From positions 118,011 to 182,010 of the forward strand of contig NZ_JBFMIA010000005.1 in NCBI RefSeq assembly GCF_040801915.1: a DNA stretch of 64,000 nt, in the 5' to 3' direction. Position numbers and translations under genes: made by a program. This stretch comes from Jeotgalibacillus marinus. GTDB lineage: Bacteria; Bacillota; Bacilli; Bacillales; Jeotgalibacillaceae. Under the pieces are notes generated by a model. The model searched no databases and was not told the origin of the DNA. It saw only the letters and a list, made by a program, of their open reading frames with translations. Positions 33,417 to 42,206 of the stretch are shown in pieces; position 1 is the first letter of the stretch; the number at the start of each line of letters is the position of its first letter.

Positions 33417-35102
33417 TTAAAATAAACCTGTTGCTTTACCTTCGTTCGTAACATCCATTTGAAGAGCTGCTGGTTTTTTCGGCAAACCAGGCATCGTCAT
33501 GACGTTTCCTGTTAGAGCGACAATAAATCCTGCACCAAGTTTTGGAATGATTTCTCGAATTTCAATCGTAAAGTCGGTTGGGCGACCCAAAAGTGATGCA
33601 TCATCAGACAATGAGTACTGCGTTTTTGCCATACAAATAGGTAAAGCTCCCCATCCATATTGTTCAAATTGTAAAAGCTGCTTTTCTGCTTTTGACGAGA
33701 AAGACACTCCTTTTGCTCCGTACACATTTGTAGCAATTGTTTCGATTTTCGACTTTAATGAGTCTTCTAATGAATAAAGTGGTTGGAAAGAGTGCTCTTC
33801 ATCCAAGGCGCTTAAAACTTGCTCAGCAAGGTCGATGCCACCAGCGCCACCTTTTTCCCAAACTTCCGTTAAGCCGTATGGTACACCTTGAATTTTGCAC
33901 CAATTTTGAAGCAAGTCAATCTCAGCTTGCGTATCTGTATGAAAACGATTGATCGCTACGACAAAAGGAAGTCCAAATGATTGTACCGTTTCAATATGCT
34001 TCTTCAAGTTTTCTAAACCGCTTTGTAAAGCAGGTAAATTTTCATTGACAAGTTCGCCTTTCGCTTGTCCTCCATGCATTTTCAGTGCGCGAATGGTTGC
34101 AACGATAACCACAGCATCTGGGTTTTTTTCAATGGCACGCGTTTTGATGTTTAAAAATTTCTCTGCTCCTAGATCTGCACCAAATCCTGCTTCTGTTACA
34201 ACATAATCAGAAAGTTTAAGTGCAGTTTTTGTTGCCATAACTGAATTACAGCCGTGAGCAATATTTGCAAAAGGTCCACCGTGAATAAGTGCAGGGGTTT
34301 GTTCGATCGTTTGAACGAGGTTTGGTTTAAGCGCATCTTTTAATAATAAAGTTAGTGCACCTTCAACCCCTAGTTCTCCTACTGTTACTGGTTCCTTATC
34401 GTATGTAAACCCAATGACCATGAGAGATAGTCTTCTCTTCAAGTCCTCAAGATCAGAAGCAAGACACAGCACAGCCATGATTTCCGATGCCACTGTAATA
34501 TCAAAACCATCTTCGCGTGGTACTCCTTGCACAGGTCCACCAAGTCCTATCACAACGTTGCGTAGTGCACGATCGTTTATATCAATTACACGTTTCCAAA
34601 TGATTCTTCTTGGATCGATATTGCACTTGTTCCCTTGGTGTAAATGATTATCAATGATCGCAGCCAACGTGTTATTTGCAGACGTAATTGCATGGATATC
34701 ACCAGTAAAATGCAAATTGATATCTTCCATTGGCAAAACTTGTGCATAACCGCCTCCTGTTGCACCACCTTTTACCCCCATTACAGGACCAAGTGAAGGC
34801 TCTCGCATGGCAATCATTGCGTTTTTACCTAATTTCCGAAGAGCATCGCCAAGTCCAACTGTCACTGTTGATTTTCCTTCACCAGCCGGCGTAGGGTTGA
34901 TTGATGACACGAGAATAAGTCTACCTTGTTGAGCTGTTTTCAAACGTTTGATCGCATCAAAGCTAATTTTCGCTTTGTATTGCCCGTAATGTTCAAGATC
35001 ATTCTCTGATAAGCCAATGCCATTTGCAATAGTTGTGATCGGTTGCATTTTTGAATGTTGCGCAATCTCAATATCTGATAGTACTGTTTTGTTCGTTGTC
35101 AT
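33417..35102 (-). CDS. fhs: Formate-tetrahydrofolate ligase
   Basis: A 561-residue enzyme that makes 10-formyltetrahydrofolate from formate, ATP and THF. The P-loop is TPAGEGKST near residue 71-79; other family segments are MAMREPSLGPVMGVKGGATGGGYAQV near 95-120, GDIHAIT near 135, EAGFGADLGAEKFLNIK near 305 and GNVMTMPGLPKKPAA at the C-terminus. The ATG has GGGGGG six bases upstream. It lies upstream of the HD hydrolase gene on the same strand. Normal length and intact. With thyA and dfrA it adds a third one-carbon enzyme in the window, but they are not in one operon. Confidence 0.96.
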   Translation of the reverse strand: MTTNKTVLSDIEIAQHSKMQPITTIANGIGLSENDLEHYGQYKAKISFDAIKRLKTAQQGRLILVSSINPTPAGEGKSTVTVGLGDALRKLGKNAMIAMREPSLGPVMGVKGGATGGGYAQVLPMEDINLHFTGDIHAITSANNTLAAIIDNHLHQGNKCNIDPRRIIWKRVIDINDRALRNVVIGLGGPVQGVPREDGFDITVASEIMAVLCLASDLEDLKRRLSLMVIGFTYDKEPVTVGELGVEGALTLLLKDALKPNLVQTIEQTPALIHGGPFANIAHGCNSVMATKTALKLSDYVVTEAGFGADLGAEKFLNIKTRAIEKNPDAVVIVATIRALKMHGGQAKGELVNENLPALQSGLENLKKHIETVQSFGLPFVVAINRFHTDTQAEIDLLQNWCKIQGVPYGLTEVWEKGGAGGIDLAEQVLSALDEEHSFQPLYSLEDSLKSKIETIATNVYGAKGVSFSSKAEKQLLQFEQYGWGALPICMAKTQYSLSDDASLLGRPTDFTIEIREIIPKLGAGFIVALTGNVMTMPGLPKKPAALQMDVTNEGKATGLF

Positions 35103-35193
35103 ACTTGTCCCCCCAATATTTTATGTACTGTTATAATCATACCATGAATACGACCGTCTTCTTCTATTGTTTTTTTAAATCTTTGTCTTTTTT

Positions 35194-35874
35194 CTAGATT
35201 TGTTTTCTGAAAATAAATAACGTAAAAAACGACAAAGATTGTTTTAGTTTAGCAGGCAAGTGATCAACTTCTAATGAGTTCACTCGTTCTTTGTAGACAT
35301 GTTTTTCTTCAATGTAGTTCCATCCGATTTTACTCGCCAGTTCCTTCCATTCCCACGGCATCATCGTATTGCAAATCGTCTTTTCCCCAAGTAGTCTGGG
35401 AAAGCTGTTACTGCGCGGGCCAGAAGTTGGTCCTAAAATCGCACAAAATACAAGACCACCTGGTTTTAGCACGTTATTCACTTGGTGCATAACGCTATAT
35501 GGATTTTCTGTCCACTCAAGCGAATTAATACACATTACCGCATCATAAGTATGTTTATCAAGTTGCAACCGTTCCATATTTCCAACCTTAAAGGAAAGAT
35601 GATTAGAGCTATTTTTTTGAGCAAAACGGATCATTTCTTCTGAAATATCCATTCCAGTTACCACGTACCCTTTTTGAGAAAGTAAAAGAGAACCAATTCC
35701 ATCTCCGCAGCCAACATCAAGAATAGTAGAGTTAGTCGGTAAATGGGTTTCTATTGTGGGTACAATGATTTTCCTGCTCCCTTTTGTCCACATATGAGTA
35801 CTTTTACTATGCCAACTTTCGGCTTGCTCATTCCATTCATTTTGTGATTTAGATGACCAAGATCCCTTCGCCAT
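35194..35874 (-). CDS. Class I SAM-dependent methyltransferase
   Basis: A 226-residue methyltransferase of the UbiE/Coq5-like type. Motif I is ILDVGCGDGIGSLLLS (about 52-67); motif II/III are TGMDISEEMIRFAQKN and YDAVMCINSLEWTENP; post-III is VLKPGGLVFCAILGP. A C-terminal cap carries no recognisable domain. The SD GGAGGGA is eleven bases before the ATG. It lies between fhs and mntR on the same strand with intergenic gaps, probably as its own unit. Substrate unknown. Confidence 0.83.
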   Translation of the reverse strand: MAKGSWSSKSQNEWNEQAESWHSKSTHMWTKGSRKIIVPTIETHLPTNSTILDVGCGDGIGSLLLSQKGYVVTGMDISEEMIRFAQKNSSNHLSFKVGNMERLQLDKHTYDAVMCINSLEWTENPYSVMHQVNNVLKPGGLVFCAILGPTSGPRSNSFPRLLGEKTICNTMMPWEWKELASKIGWNYIEEKHVYKERVNSLEVDHLPAKLKQSLSFFTLFIFRKQI

Positions 35875-35932
35875 GTTCAGACAATCCCTCCAAATATATT
35901 TTCCTTAAGCAAGTTTCCAATACTCACCTACT

Positions 35933-35956
35933 AAAAAACCCCCCAACAATGGGAGG
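35933..35956 (-). terminator. Terminator of mntR
   Basis: CCTCCCATTGTTGGGGGG folds into a 7-bp stem with a 4-base loop and is followed on the minus strand by TTTTTTAG. It overlaps the mntR 3' end and closes the Mn module. Confidence 0.85.
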
Positions 35957-35957
35957 C

Positions 35958-36377
35958 TTAAGAATCTTCTTTTTCTTGTAAGCTTTTCAACTCATCAACT
36001 AGCTCTGGACGGTTTTCTAATAATTGAACGACATCACCGATACGATCAATCGAGTTCCAGCTTAAATGATGTTCAATGCCTTCAACATCATTATAAATAT
36101 TTTCATCTTTCACACCGATTAGTAGCAAAAATTGCTCAAGTAGGTCATGGCGGAATACAAGTCGCTTACCAATTTTCGTTCCTTTTTTTGTTAAAACAAG
36201 CCCTCTGTATTTTTCATATACCAGGTATTCATCTTTATCTAATTTCTGTACCATTTTGGTGACGGAGGAAGGATGAACGGATAAAGCTTCTGCTATATCC
36301 GATACACGGGCATAGCCCTTGTTGTCAATTAATAAATAAATTTGTTCAATGTAATCCTCCATGCTTGGTGTTGGCAC
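35958..36377 (-). CDS. mntR: Manganese-responsive transcriptional regulator MntR
   Basis: A 139-residue DtxR-family repressor. The metal ligands of B. subtilis MntR are preserved: Asp8 and Glu11 in SMEDYIEQIY, a His in FRHDLLEQFL and the Glu/Glu/His group in DVEGIEHHLSW. The winged HTH is RVSDIAEALSVHPSSVTKMV. With bound Mn it represses manganese uptake genes. The start is GTG with GAGGAGGG seven bases upstream. It lies 90 bp downstream of mntD on the same strand, whereas in B. subtilis mntR is unlinked to mntABCD. An own promoter or read-through from mntABCD are both possible. Confidence 0.93.
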   Translation of the reverse strand: MPTPSMEDYIEQIYLLIDNKGYARVSDIAEALSVHPSSVTKMVQKLDKDEYLVYEKYRGLVLTKKGTKIGKRLVFRHDLLEQFLLLIGVKDENIYNDVEGIEHHLSWNSIDRIGDVVQLLENRPELVDELKSLQEKEDS

Positions 36378-36465
36378 GTGGGGTCCCTCCTCAGTAATCT
36401 CCGTAAAAAGACGTCATTATTAAAAAGTTTACTATAAGGACTAAGAGTATACAACTATTCCTTAG

Positions 36466-37338
36466 TCAAATGACTGTTCTTTTACGGGTAAGACGGGAAA
36501 TCATTCCGTATAGAGGAGCTACTAAGTAACTGATTAAAAAAATAAGCCCGGTTGCAAATGCCATAGAACCTGAGATGGATGTATTCAACCAAATGGCAAT
36601 CCCATATCCAATCGTACTTGAAGCGGCCCCAAAAAATGCACTTAATCCAAACATCACGAGTAACCGATCAGTCCATAAATTTGCCGCTGCTGCAGGTGTA
36701 ATGAGCATAGCAACTACCATGATGGCACCTACAGCATCGAAGGCTGCAACGGTTGTAATTGAAACCATAGTCATAAAAACATAATGCAATAAGAGAACAG
36801 GAATACCGAGACTCACAGCGAGTGCAGGATCAAAGGTTGTAATTTTCCATTCTTTATAAAACAAACCGATCATTAAAACAACAATAAGTGTTACAACCGT
36901 TAGCATGACGACTGCTAATGGTATGTCACCAATTATCGGTAGCTCAATGACATTCCAAGGGATAAAAGAAATTTCACCCATTAGCGCATGATTCACATCT
37001 AAATGAACGTTCCCTACACTTGTTGAAATTAATACCACACCAATTGAAAAAAGTGTTGTAAATACAACCCCTATCGAGGCATCACTGTGAATCCCTTTCG
37101 ACTCAAACCACTGAACGAGCCAAGTAGTCAATAAACCAGCAAATAGTGCACCAATAAGCATCGTCATACCCTGTAATGAAGCACTAATCAAATAGGCTAC
37201 AACGATTCCAAGAAGAACAGTATGACTTATAGCATCTGCCATCATCGCCATTCGTCTTAAAATAAGCAATACACCAATAAGTCCACAACTAATGCCCACA
37301 AGTGCTCCCGTAATTAAAATCCAGCCTACATAGCTCAT
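36466..37338 (-). CDS. mntD: Manganese ABC transporter permease MntD
   Basis: A 290-residue ABC-3 family permease with about eight or nine transmembrane segments, including GVLLILRRMAMMADAISHTVLLG near 22-44 (conserved in zinc/manganese permeases) and FDAVGAIMVVAMLITPAAAANL near 205-226. Its ATG overlaps the mntC stop as ATGA, so the two permeases are translationally coupled and probably form a heterodimer. The module is completed by mntA and mntB upstream and mntR downstream. Confidence 0.9.
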   Translation of the reverse strand: MSYVGWILITGALVGISCGLIGVLLILRRMAMMADAISHTVLLGIVVAYLISASLQGMTMLIGALFAGLLTTWLVQWFESKGIHSDASIGVVFTTLFSIGVVLISTSVGNVHLDVNHALMGEISFIPWNVIELPIIGDIPLAVVMLTVVTLIVVLMIGLFYKEWKITTFDPALAVSLGIPVLLLHYVFMTMVSITTVAAFDAVGAIMVVAMLITPAAAANLWTDRLLVMFGLSAFFGAASSTIGYGIAIWLNTSISGSMAFATGLIFLISYLVAPLYGMISRLTRKRTVI

Positions 37339-38243
37339 TCAAGATCACCTCTTTGGACTTGGACGTTCCGTTTCTTTTTAATTAAATTCGTTTGTTTATA
37401 CGTGTTCAATAAGCCTTGCTTGGAGCCAAATACGAGAGACACCAAAAATAGAGCAGCTGACGTAAGAACGATCAACGGTCCTGTCGGTAAGTTCCTTCCA
37501 AATGTGCTCACAAAAGTGCCAAACCCACCAGAAAAACCACCAATACTTGCTGATAAAATAAACATAACGAACAACGAATTCGTCCAATACCGGGCACTAA
37601 CAGCAGGAATAATCAACAACGCAGCCATTAAAATAACCCCAACTGCTTGAATCCCAATGACAATAACAAATACGAGTAAAAAAGTGTAAAGTGATTGATA
37701 CACTTTTACCGGGATACCAATCATATTTGCATGATTTGGATCAAATAAAACGACTTTCCATTCTTTAAAAAACAGTGCGATTAATATAATTACGAGTAAA
37801 GCAATCAAGCCCATAATGACCGCATCGCTTCTAACCATTGATGCTGCTTGCCCGAAGATAAAACTGTCTAATCCACTTTGTTTTCCACCACCAACTCGAT
37901 TTGCTATCGTTAAAAGCATAATGCCACCACCGAAAAACACAGACAATATAATCCCCATCGCTGCGTCTTCTTTTATTCGAGTCGTGTGATCAATTACTTG
38001 AATTAAATAGGCTCCAATCAACCCGCTTATGGCAGCACCAATGATGAGTACTAAAAGTTCTTTTTCTCCTGAAAGTAAGAAAGCCATCATCACACCAGGC
38101 AATGCTGCGTGAGATATTGCATCACTCATTAATCCTTGCTTACGTAAATGTGTCATTGTACCAACCATTCCAGCTGCTAAACCAAGCAAAATCGTTGACA
38201 TCAAAACCCATTGGAAGTTTGGGCTAGACAGAACGCTGACCAA
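37335..38243 (-). CDS. mntC: Manganese ABC transporter permease MntC
   Basis: A 302-residue ABC-3 permease counted from a TTG at 38243, with SD GGAGGGG seven bases upstream. The frame is open to 38333 but an ATG there would overlap mntB by 110 bp. Conserved segments: LLGLAAGMVGTMTHLRKQGLMSDAISHAALPGV near the N-terminus and GIQAVGVILMAALLIIPAVSARYW near 195-218. About eight transmembrane helices. It overlaps mntB by 20 bp at its start and mntD by 4 bp at its end. It should import Mn2+ with MntD; zinc specificity cannot be ruled out by sequence alone, but the adjacent mntR favours Mn. Confidence 0.9.
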   Translation of the reverse strand: MVSVLSSPNFQWVLMSTILLGLAAGMVGTMTHLRKQGLMSDAISHAALPGVMMAFLLSGEKELLVLIIGAAISGLIGAYLIQVIDHTTRIKEDAAMGIILSVFFGGGIMLLTIANRVGGGKQSGLDSFIFGQAASMVRSDAVIMGLIALLVIILIALFFKEWKVVLFDPNHANMIGIPVKVYQSLYTFLLVFVIVIGIQAVGVILMAALLIIPAVSARYWTNSLFVMFILSASIGGFSGGFGTFVSTFGRNLPTGPLIVLTSAALFLVSLVFGSKQGLLNTYKQTNLIKKKRNVQVQRGDLE

Positions 38244-38973
38244 GATTCTCCCCTCCCAACCACTGGATTGTGCCACCATACGTTTTGGAAAGGTGTGCTG
38301 TGGTAAATGTTTCTTTTGTTGGACCGTATGCAATCAGTTGCTTATTTAGCATTAACACGTGATCAAAATAACGAGGGACCGTCTGCAAATCATGATGAAC
38401 CACCAAAACGGTTTTTCCTTGATCTTTTAATTCTTCTAAAACCGAAATGATTGTTCTTTCCGTTTTTGCATCTACTCCTGCGAATGGTTCATCCATAAAA
38501 TATAGTTCCGCTTCTTGTACAAGTGCCCTTGCCAAAAACACACGCTGTTGTTGCCCACCAGATAGTTGACTGATTTGCCTTGTCGCGTACTCTGTCATAT
38601 CTACTTTCTCTAGTGCAGCCATCGCAAGCTTACGGTGCTTTTCACGCGGGAAACGCAACCAACCTATTTGTCCATATAACCCCATCGTTACGACATCGAT
38701 TACATTTGTGGGGAAATCCCAATCTACTGCGCCTCTTTGAGGAACATAGCCAATTCGTTGTTTTTGAGACTGCAGAGCGTTTCCGTAAAATTCCACATCC
38801 CCGCTTATTTTTGGTTGTAGACCGAGGATCGATTTGATCATCGTTGATTTACCAGCGCCATTCGGTCCAACAATTCCCGTTAACGTCCCTTGTTCAACTG
38901 AGAAAGAAAGCGAATCAAGTACAACTTTACTTTGATATGCTGTTGATAAATTTCGTACCGTCAAAACATCCAT
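38224..38973 (-). CDS. mntB: Manganese ABC transporter ATPase MntB
   Basis: A 249-residue ABC ATPase: Walker A GPNGAGKST (about 36-44), Q-loop GYVPQRGAVDWDFP, signature LSGGQQQR (about 140-147), Walker B LYFMDEPFAGVD and H-loop LVVHHDL. The GYVPQRxxVDWDFP form is typical for Mn/Zn family ATPases. The ATG is 2 bp after the mntA stop, with the GAGGAG SD inside the mntA end. It energises import through MntC/MntD. Confidence 0.93.
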   Translation of the reverse strand: MDVLTVRNLSTAYQSKVVLDSLSFSVEQGTLTGIVGPNGAGKSTMIKSILGLQPKISGDVEFYGNALQSQKQRIGYVPQRGAVDWDFPTNVIDVVTMGLYGQIGWLRFPREKHRKLAMAALEKVDMTEYATRQISQLSGGQQQRVFLARALVQEAELYFMDEPFAGVDAKTERTIISVLEELKDQGKTVLVVHHDLQTVPRYFDHVLMLNKQLIAYGPTKETFTTAHLSKTYGGTIQWLGGENLGQRSV

Positions 38974-38975
38974 TT

Positions 38976-39917
38976 CTACTCCTCCTCACGTAGCAATGCA
39001 TTTACAATTGTCTCTACATTGTGTTCATACATACCAATGTAAGTACCTTCTTTTGTCCCTTTTTCGCCCATTGCATCAGAAAAAAGTTCTCCACCTAGCG
39101 TGACATCATGACCTTTTTCTTTTGCTCCTTCAATAACTGCTTGAATGGAGCGAGGGCTTATACTACTTTCTACAAAAACCGAGGGGATATTTCGCTCTAC
39201 AAGTATTTCTATCGTTGAGTCAATATCTCGAATGCCTATTTCATCTTCTGTGCTTAACCCTTGAAGTCCAATCACTTCCAAATCATGCATTCGTCCAAAG
39301 TATCCAAACGCATCATGAGCTGTTACTAACACTCGCTGCTCATCGGATAGTTGATCCATTTTCTGCGCTGTTTGTGCAATCAATTCATCCAACTCATTAA
39401 AATAATCTTGTTGTCGCTGCTTTAGTTGATCCTCATCTTCTGGTAAATGTTGAATTAACGTTTCAGTTGCGATATCTAGTGCTTCTTTCCATATATCAAC
39501 ATCAAACCAGATATGAGGGTCTACAAGGTCTACAGCCCCTTCATATTCAAAATTCTTTAGTAATTTTTCTTCATCAATTGAATCACCTAAAGCTACAGAC
39601 TTTGACGGACCCATTTGCTCAAAAATTTCGTTCATTCTACCTTCAAGATGCAGGCCGTTATACAAAACAAGGTCAGCATTTTGGAGTGATTGAATATCAT
39701 TTTGAGTCGCTTGATAGGTGTGAGGATCTACTCCAGGACCCATCAATGAAGTAACTTCTACCAACTCTCCACCTATTTGTTCAATTGAATCCCCAATTTG
39801 TGAAGTTGTTGTAACGATCCTAATCGGTGTATCCCCATCTCCTTCTTGTGCTTCAGAACATCCAACTAATGCAATACTAAGAACCGATAAACCCAACATT
39901 GTCTTTAACTTTTTCAT
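38976..39917 (-). CDS. mntA: Manganese-binding lipoprotein MntA
   Basis: A 313-residue cluster A-I solute-binding lipoprotein. Signal peptide with lipobox ALVGC (Cys near residue 20); metal ligands are the His in GVDPHTYQAT (about 67), the His in TAHDAFGYF (about 200, with VDPHIWFDV also conserved), the Glu in VFVESSISP and the Asp in GELFSDAMGEKG. It captures Mn2+ outside the membrane and delivers it to MntBCD. The SD AAAAGGAGG precedes the ATG. It is the first gene of the operon, with an MntR-like box about 100 bp upstream. Confidence 0.93.
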   Translation of the reverse strand: MKKLKTMLGLSVLSIALVGCSEAQEGDGDTPIRIVTTTSQIGDSIEQIGGELVEVTSLMGPGVDPHTYQATQNDIQSLQNADLVLYNGLHLEGRMNEIFEQMGPSKSVALGDSIDEEKLLKNFEYEGAVDLVDPHIWFDVDIWKEALDIATETLIQHLPEDEDQLKQRQQDYFNELDELIAQTAQKMDQLSDEQRVLVTAHDAFGYFGRMHDLEVIGLQGLSTEDEIGIRDIDSTIEILVERNIPSVFVESSISPRSIQAVIEGAKEKGHDVTLGGELFSDAMGEKGTKEGTYIGMYEHNVETIVNALLREEE

Positions 39918-40017
39918 AAAAAGATCCTCCTTTTCCCATACGCTTTATTTTTGCACAAAGGCAACTTTAATTCCAAAAAAATACATAAATCAACATTAAA
40001 TTTCACTACGAACACAA

Positions 40018-40036
40018 ATGTTTCCTTAATGCAACT
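40018..40036 (-). promoter_or_regulatory. MntR-box-like site upstream of mntA
   Basis: Read on the minus strand, GTTGCATTAAGGAAACA resembles the B. subtilis MntR operator (TTTGCCTTAAGGAAA type). It lies about 100 bp before the mntA start. A second copy of GCAACTTTAAT-type sequence occurs at 39961-39971, so there may be two half-overlapping sites. Binding is inferred. Confidence 0.6.
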
Positions 40037-40114
40037 TTAATCAATTAAGCCACAGTTGTCAAGATATTCACGAAAAAAAAACAAAGTGAATTGATTGAAA
40101 ATTCGATCGCTATC

Positions 40115-40143
40115 TTGATAAAGAATAATCAATGATGTATAGT
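40115..40143 (+). promoter_or_regulatory. Sigma-A promoter of cspD
   Basis: TTGATA (40115-40120), a 17-base spacer and TATAGT (40138-40143) each match the sigma-A consensus at five of six bases. The resulting leader would be about 110 nt, as is common for cold-shock mRNAs. A 10-bp inverted repeat (ATCAATGATG, 40128-40159) spans the -10. Confidence 0.7.
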
Positions 40144-40258
40144 TAAAATCATCATTGATCTAAATGTGTCATGGTAATATAACGGACCGTTTTTTGGAAT
40201 GATAAATACACGGGCTTGAGCACGGTGCTGTGCTTCTGAAGTTGTAGGAGGATGTAAT

Positions 40259-40456
40259 ATGAATGGCAAAGTTAAATGGTTCAACAACGAAAAGGGATAC
40301 GGTTTTCTTGAAGTAGATGGCGGTGAAGATGTTTTTGTTCACTTTACGGCAATCCAAGGGGATGGCTACAAGTCACTTGAGGAAGGTCAAGAAATATCTT
40401 TTGATATTGTTGAAGGTAACCGTGGCCCTCAAGCTTCAAACGTCGTCAAGTTATAA
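40259..40456 (+). CDS. cspD: Cold shock protein CspD
   Basis: A 65-residue OB-fold nucleic acid chaperone with RNP1 KGYGFLEV (about 13-20) and RNP2 DVFVHF (about 25-30). The ending ASNVVKL is typical. Bacillus CspD/CspB bind single-stranded RNA and keep mRNA unfolded in the cold. The ATG has GTAGGAGGATG seven bases upstream. The long leader and good promoter suggest strong expression, and a terminator follows. CspD is preferred over CspB because of the neighbouring ypeQ-ypeP genes, as in B. subtilis. Confidence 0.92.
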   Translation: MNGKVKWFNNEKGYGFLEVDGGEDVFVHFTAIQGDGYKSLEEGQEISFDIVEGNRGPQASNVVKL

Positions 40457-40475
40457 TGAGTTCATTAAAGCTTCG

Positions 40476-40503
40476 GCTGACGCATTGATCGTCAGCTTTT
40501 TTC
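40476..40503 (+). terminator. Terminator of cspD
   Basis: GCTGACG and CGTCAGC form a 7-bp stem, followed by TTTTTTCT. It starts about 20 bp past the cspD stop. Confidence 0.85.
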
Positions 40504-40525
40504 TATTCGAAAAATTTTCAATCGA

Positions 40526-40702
40526 CTAAGTTAAATGTTTGCCGTAGCGCCTAATTCTCTCCCCAACTGTACACTCACGAATACAAAAGCGGTGTGCACG
40601 TGTTTTACCTCCATCTATACGAAGTTGTTTTTTAACGGGACAACCTTCGCAGTACGTATTAATCAACTCTTGAACTTCATCGATTACTTTTCTTCTTTTC
40701 AC
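40526..40702 (-). CDS. ypeQ: Zinc-finger domain protein YpeQ
   Basis: A 58-residue protein with four cysteines arranged CxxC (YCEGCPVKKQ) and CIRECTVGERIRRYG, as in the B. subtilis YpeQ zinc-finger family. The GTG at 40702 gives a product of homolog length; an ATG at 40714 directly on the SD seems less likely. It probably binds zinc; its role is unknown. It follows ypeP by about 24 bp and the pair is likely co-transcribed, convergent with cspD. Confidence 0.82.
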   Translation of the reverse strand: MKRRKVIDEVQELINTYCEGCPVKKQLRIDGGKTRAHRFCIRECTVGERIRRYGKHLT

Positions 40703-40725
40703 TATATTCAGCATCCTCTCATCGG

Positions 40726-41382
40726 TTACATTATCTCAGTCTTACTTTGTATAAAGATGCCTTCTATCGCTTGAGACGCTAATTTATCTGCTTCTTTATT
40801 TTTTTCTCGTCTAACAGCTGTTGCTTCAATCTTTAAATTGTTTTTCTTACATAGTACTTCGATCTTATCAAGCCAATTATTTAACACCTGATCATAGCAT
40901 GGCCATTCATCATTTAGTTGGTTGATAACAACTAAAGAATCCCCAACCACAGCAATTTTTTGATGACTAATCAAGAGCTCTTCACATAATTGGATGCTTC
41001 GATAAAGAGCAGCATATTCTGCTTCATTATTGGATTTCAAATGATTCAAATGATTATTTTCACGCACCCGAAACCGCTTGTTCGATTCACTATAATGTAG
41101 CACAACCCCTATTCCAGATTGTCCGTTTTCTTTATGGAAGCTCCCATCAAACTCAATAGACACATTCGTTTTTTGCTCGACTTTTTGTGTCATTAATTTT
41201 TTAAATTCTTTTAAATTCCAAGTTTGACCAAAGTCGTCTTCAATCTTAAGTTCTTTCATACGCCCCGTTTTTTCAAAATCTGAAATGATCGCCAAAGATA
41301 TTTTATCTTGAATCCAATCAGACTCAAATGGCACCGAGGGAAGCGTAGGATGTTTGTATAAAAAATGTAGTTTAACTTCCAT
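40726..41382 (-). CDS. ypeP: RNase H-like protein YpeP (RVT_3 family)
   Basis: From the ATG at 41382 (SD AGGAGGAG) the protein has 218 residues; longer in-frame starts overlap ypdQ and lack an SD. An N-terminal 85-residue region precedes an RNase HI-type domain with the acidic residues in place: Asp in VSIEFDGSFHKENGQSGIG, Glu in SNNEAEYAALY, Asp in VVGDSLVVINQL and the late Asp in EADKLASQA. Members of this group may cleave RNA in RNA-DNA hybrids or act as nucleases of unknown target. It is divergent from ypdQ, which has the same fold. Confidence 0.85.
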   Translation of the reverse strand: MEVKLHFLYKHPTLPSVPFESDWIQDKISLAIISDFEKTGRMKELKIEDDFGQTWNLKEFKKLMTQKVEQKTNVSIEFDGSFHKENGQSGIGVVLHYSESNKRFRVRENNHLNHLKSNNEAEYAALYRSIQLCEELLISHQKIAVVGDSLVVINQLNDEWPCYDQVLNNWLDKIEVLCKKNNLKIEATAVRREKNKEADKLASQAIEGIFIQSKTEIM

Positions 41383-41478
41383 ACAATCTCCTCCTGTTAC
41401 ATGACTAACCCCTACTTTACTCCAATATTGTTTGAACGTGTAAGTATGACTATAATTGAAAAGTAAAGGAGGGATTCT

Positions 41479-41868
41479 ATGATAGAGCTTTTTATTGATG
41501 GAGCTAGCGCAGGAAATCCAGGTAAAAGCGGCGCAGGTATTTTTATAAAGAATGCCCAACACACAAAAAAACATGCGATCCCTCTCCGGGCCATGAACAA
41601 TCATGAAGCTGAATATGAAGCACTCATTCATGGTCTTAAGTTGTGTCTACCTTTTAAAGACCAAATCATTTCATGCAAAACCGATTCTATTGCTGTTTTT
41701 GGAGCAGTAGAAAAACGATTTATTAAAAATAAACAATATGCTCGTTATTTGGATGAAATGATTCCATTGCTTGATCAATTCGATTTGTTTTTTATTAAGT
41801 GGATCCCAAGCAAAGAAAATAAAGTAGCGGATGCTCTAGCTAGACAAGCGATACATAAGGGCTTGTAA
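41479..41868 (+). CDS. ypdQ: RNase HI-like protein YpdQ
   Basis: A 129-residue RNase H-fold protein: IDGASAGNPGKSGAGI (first Asp and glycine-rich turn), MNNHEAEYEALIHGL (Glu), SCKTDSIAVFGAV (Asp) and ENKVADALARQA (late Asp). The basic protrusion of E. coli RNase HI is absent. In B. subtilis YpdQ-type proteins have weak or unknown RNase H activity. The SD AAAGGAGG precedes the ATG. About 95 bp separate it from the divergent ypeP. It borders the IS3-bounded island on its right side. Confidence 0.87.
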   Translation: MIELFIDGASAGNPGKSGAGIFIKNAQHTKKHAIPLRAMNNHEAEYEALIHGLKLCLPFKDQIISCKTDSIAVFGAVEKRFIKNKQYARYLDEMIPLLDQFDLFFIKWIPSKENKVADALARQAIHKGL

Positions 41869-41881
41869 CCCACAACAAGTA

Positions 41882-42206
41882 AAGTGACCCCAAAAGTTAG
41901 ACACTTTATTATGGATTGACGCCCTTTTACCTTCGGTTATAATGCGTCAGCACCTCCATCTTTACATATAGCTTGCCACTTCTGAATGGTGGTTGGAGGC
42001 TTAATATTAAAAATAATGGCAATGTCCTCTCGTGGACGTCCTCTTGTTCTTATATATGTTTAAGTACATCTAGTTTATCGCTTGCGGAGATTGCATACCC
42101 TCACCAACTCAATGTCTTTTTACTATCATTAGTTTCTATTCTTTTGAAAATTTATCTATAAAAAAGCTGCACCTCCAATGACGTCTAACAATTGGGGGGC
42201 AGTTTT
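41882..42206 (-). mobile_element. Internally deleted IS3-family element, left copy
   Basis: About 325 bp with imperfect terminal inverted repeats: AGTGACCCCAAAAGTTAGAC on the left and ACTGCCCCCCAATTGTTAGAC read inwards from the right. On the minus strand a fragment of the IS3-type orfA helix-turn-helix protein is visible (EDIAIIFNIKPPTTIQKW, then CKDGGADAL and a stop). The orfA start is broken by a stop and nothing of the transposase core remains. It cannot move by itself. The region 41869-42484 holds nothing else apart from the beta-helix gene's upstream sequence. Confidence 0.75.

Noticed and set aside
36438..36475. Inverted repeat GACTAAG/CTTAGTC after mntD as terminator or MntR site
   Set aside because: Short arms, large loop, no T run and a poor match to the MntR box.
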